From assembly GCA_020881195.1 (NCBI GenBank), contig JAJIYL010000067.1, forward strand, positions 1 through 41,970: 41,970 nucleotides of DNA, read 5' to 3'. Shown here piece by piece: positions 41,859 through 41,970 of the stretch. The DNA comes from Rickettsia endosymbiont of Pseudomimeciton antennatum. Its GTDB lineage: Bacteria > Pseudomonadota > Alphaproteobacteria > Rickettsiales > Rickettsiaceae. The position numbers and the translations under genes are program-made. Position 1 is the first letter of the stretch; the number at the start of each line of letters is the position of its first letter. The notes under the pieces were generated by a model. That model was given only the letters and a program-made list of their open reading frames with translations. It did not search any database and was not told where the DNA came from.

Positions 41859-41970
41859 GTATGGACCTACCCTATATACAGAATGAGAAGCAAATGCTAA
41901 TCTTCTAGGATAGGAAATGAATCCTAAACAACAATAAGGAGGTCCATATGGAAGTTACCACAATTGGTAT
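41859..41970 (+). mobile_element. Left end of an IS110/IS1111-like element (partial)
   Basis: The inverted repeat GTATGGACCTACCC begins about five bases inside the break in the P repeat, like the subterminal inverted repeats described for the IS1111 group. A 76-base leader with a small stem (AGGAT...ATCCT) leads to a strong ribosome-binding site and the start of a transposase-like frame. The element runs off the window. Confidence 0.6.
41949..41970 (+). CDS. Start of an IS110-family transposase (partial)
   Basis: After AAGGAGGT at 41937-41944 the frame reads MEVTTIG, the typical opening of IS110/IS1111 DEDD transposases (a TTIGIDLAK-like strand that carries the first catalytic Asp). Only seven codons are visible, so the call rests on these residues, the strong ribosome-binding site and the inverted repeat upstream. 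Confidence 0.5.

Overview
The window is an AT-rich bacterial segment from an obligate intracellular Rickettsiaceae bacterium: Rickettsia (perhaps a Torix-type lineage) or a close relative such as Ca. Megaira. The evidence is the order rpsL-rpsG-fusA-trnW-secE-nusG-rplK-rplA-rplJ-rplL-rpoB-rpoC; a reduced isc locus (iscR, two cysteine desulfurases, iscU, iscA); a five-gene Fo cluster (atpI-B-E-b'-F) without the F1 genes; pyruvate phosphate dikinase; and a very high load of palindromic intergenic repeats, one family of which also sits inside protein-coding genes. The genus is inferred from gene order and protein resemblance, not from any search.

Layout. 1-325: right end of an IS110/IS1111-like element, half a palindromic repeat and a repeated leader segment. 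326-4385: an unrecognised 446-aa protein, lgt and a MidA-type methyltransferase (overlapping), and an unrecognised minus-strand gene. 4501-8434: isc locus, headed by a near-consensus IscR operator. 8753-8929: a 58-aa GTG-start HIG1-like membrane protein. 8966-17303: parE, a ctp protease, ppdK, a 3-methyladenine DNA glycosylase and an aldehyde dehydrogenase. 17473-20609: DsbA-like lipoprotein and the Fo genes. 20839-22313: AAC(6')-like GNAT and a vapBC-type toxin-antitoxin pair. 22413-25269: lpd, ruvC, trmJ. 25456-31813: ribosomal, elongation and export genes with tRNA-Trp(CCA). 31814-33074: 1.26 kb of layered palindromes, a MITE-like element and a decayed gene. 33075-41709: rpoB and rpoC, unusually separated by 379 bp. 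41859-41970: left end and first codons of an IS110-family transposase.

Repeats dominate the non-coding DNA. Family P (about 17 full or partial copies) is a hairpin whose ends read either CGTCATTGCGAG or CGTCTATTAGCGAG and whose core is CAATCCA-loop-TGGATTG; it occupies most gaps, including gaps inside presumed operons. Family Y is an inverted repeat with 25-nt arms starting TATACTC; it occurs twice between rplL and rpoB, once as a complete 128-nt element in frame inside trmJ, and as a 27-nt remnant inside the aldehyde dehydrogenase. There are also a 234-bp MITE-like element with a 9-bp flanking duplication, a 166-bp near-perfect palindrome, and two smaller dispersed repeats.

The protein-coding genes are mostly housekeeping: Fe-S cluster assembly, lipoprotein modification, carbon metabolism at pyruvate, proton translocation, DNA topology and repair, translation and transcription. 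The novelty lies in the repeats: their entry into reading frames, their interruption of the rplL-rpoB-rpoC operon, and their apparent use as IS insertion targets.
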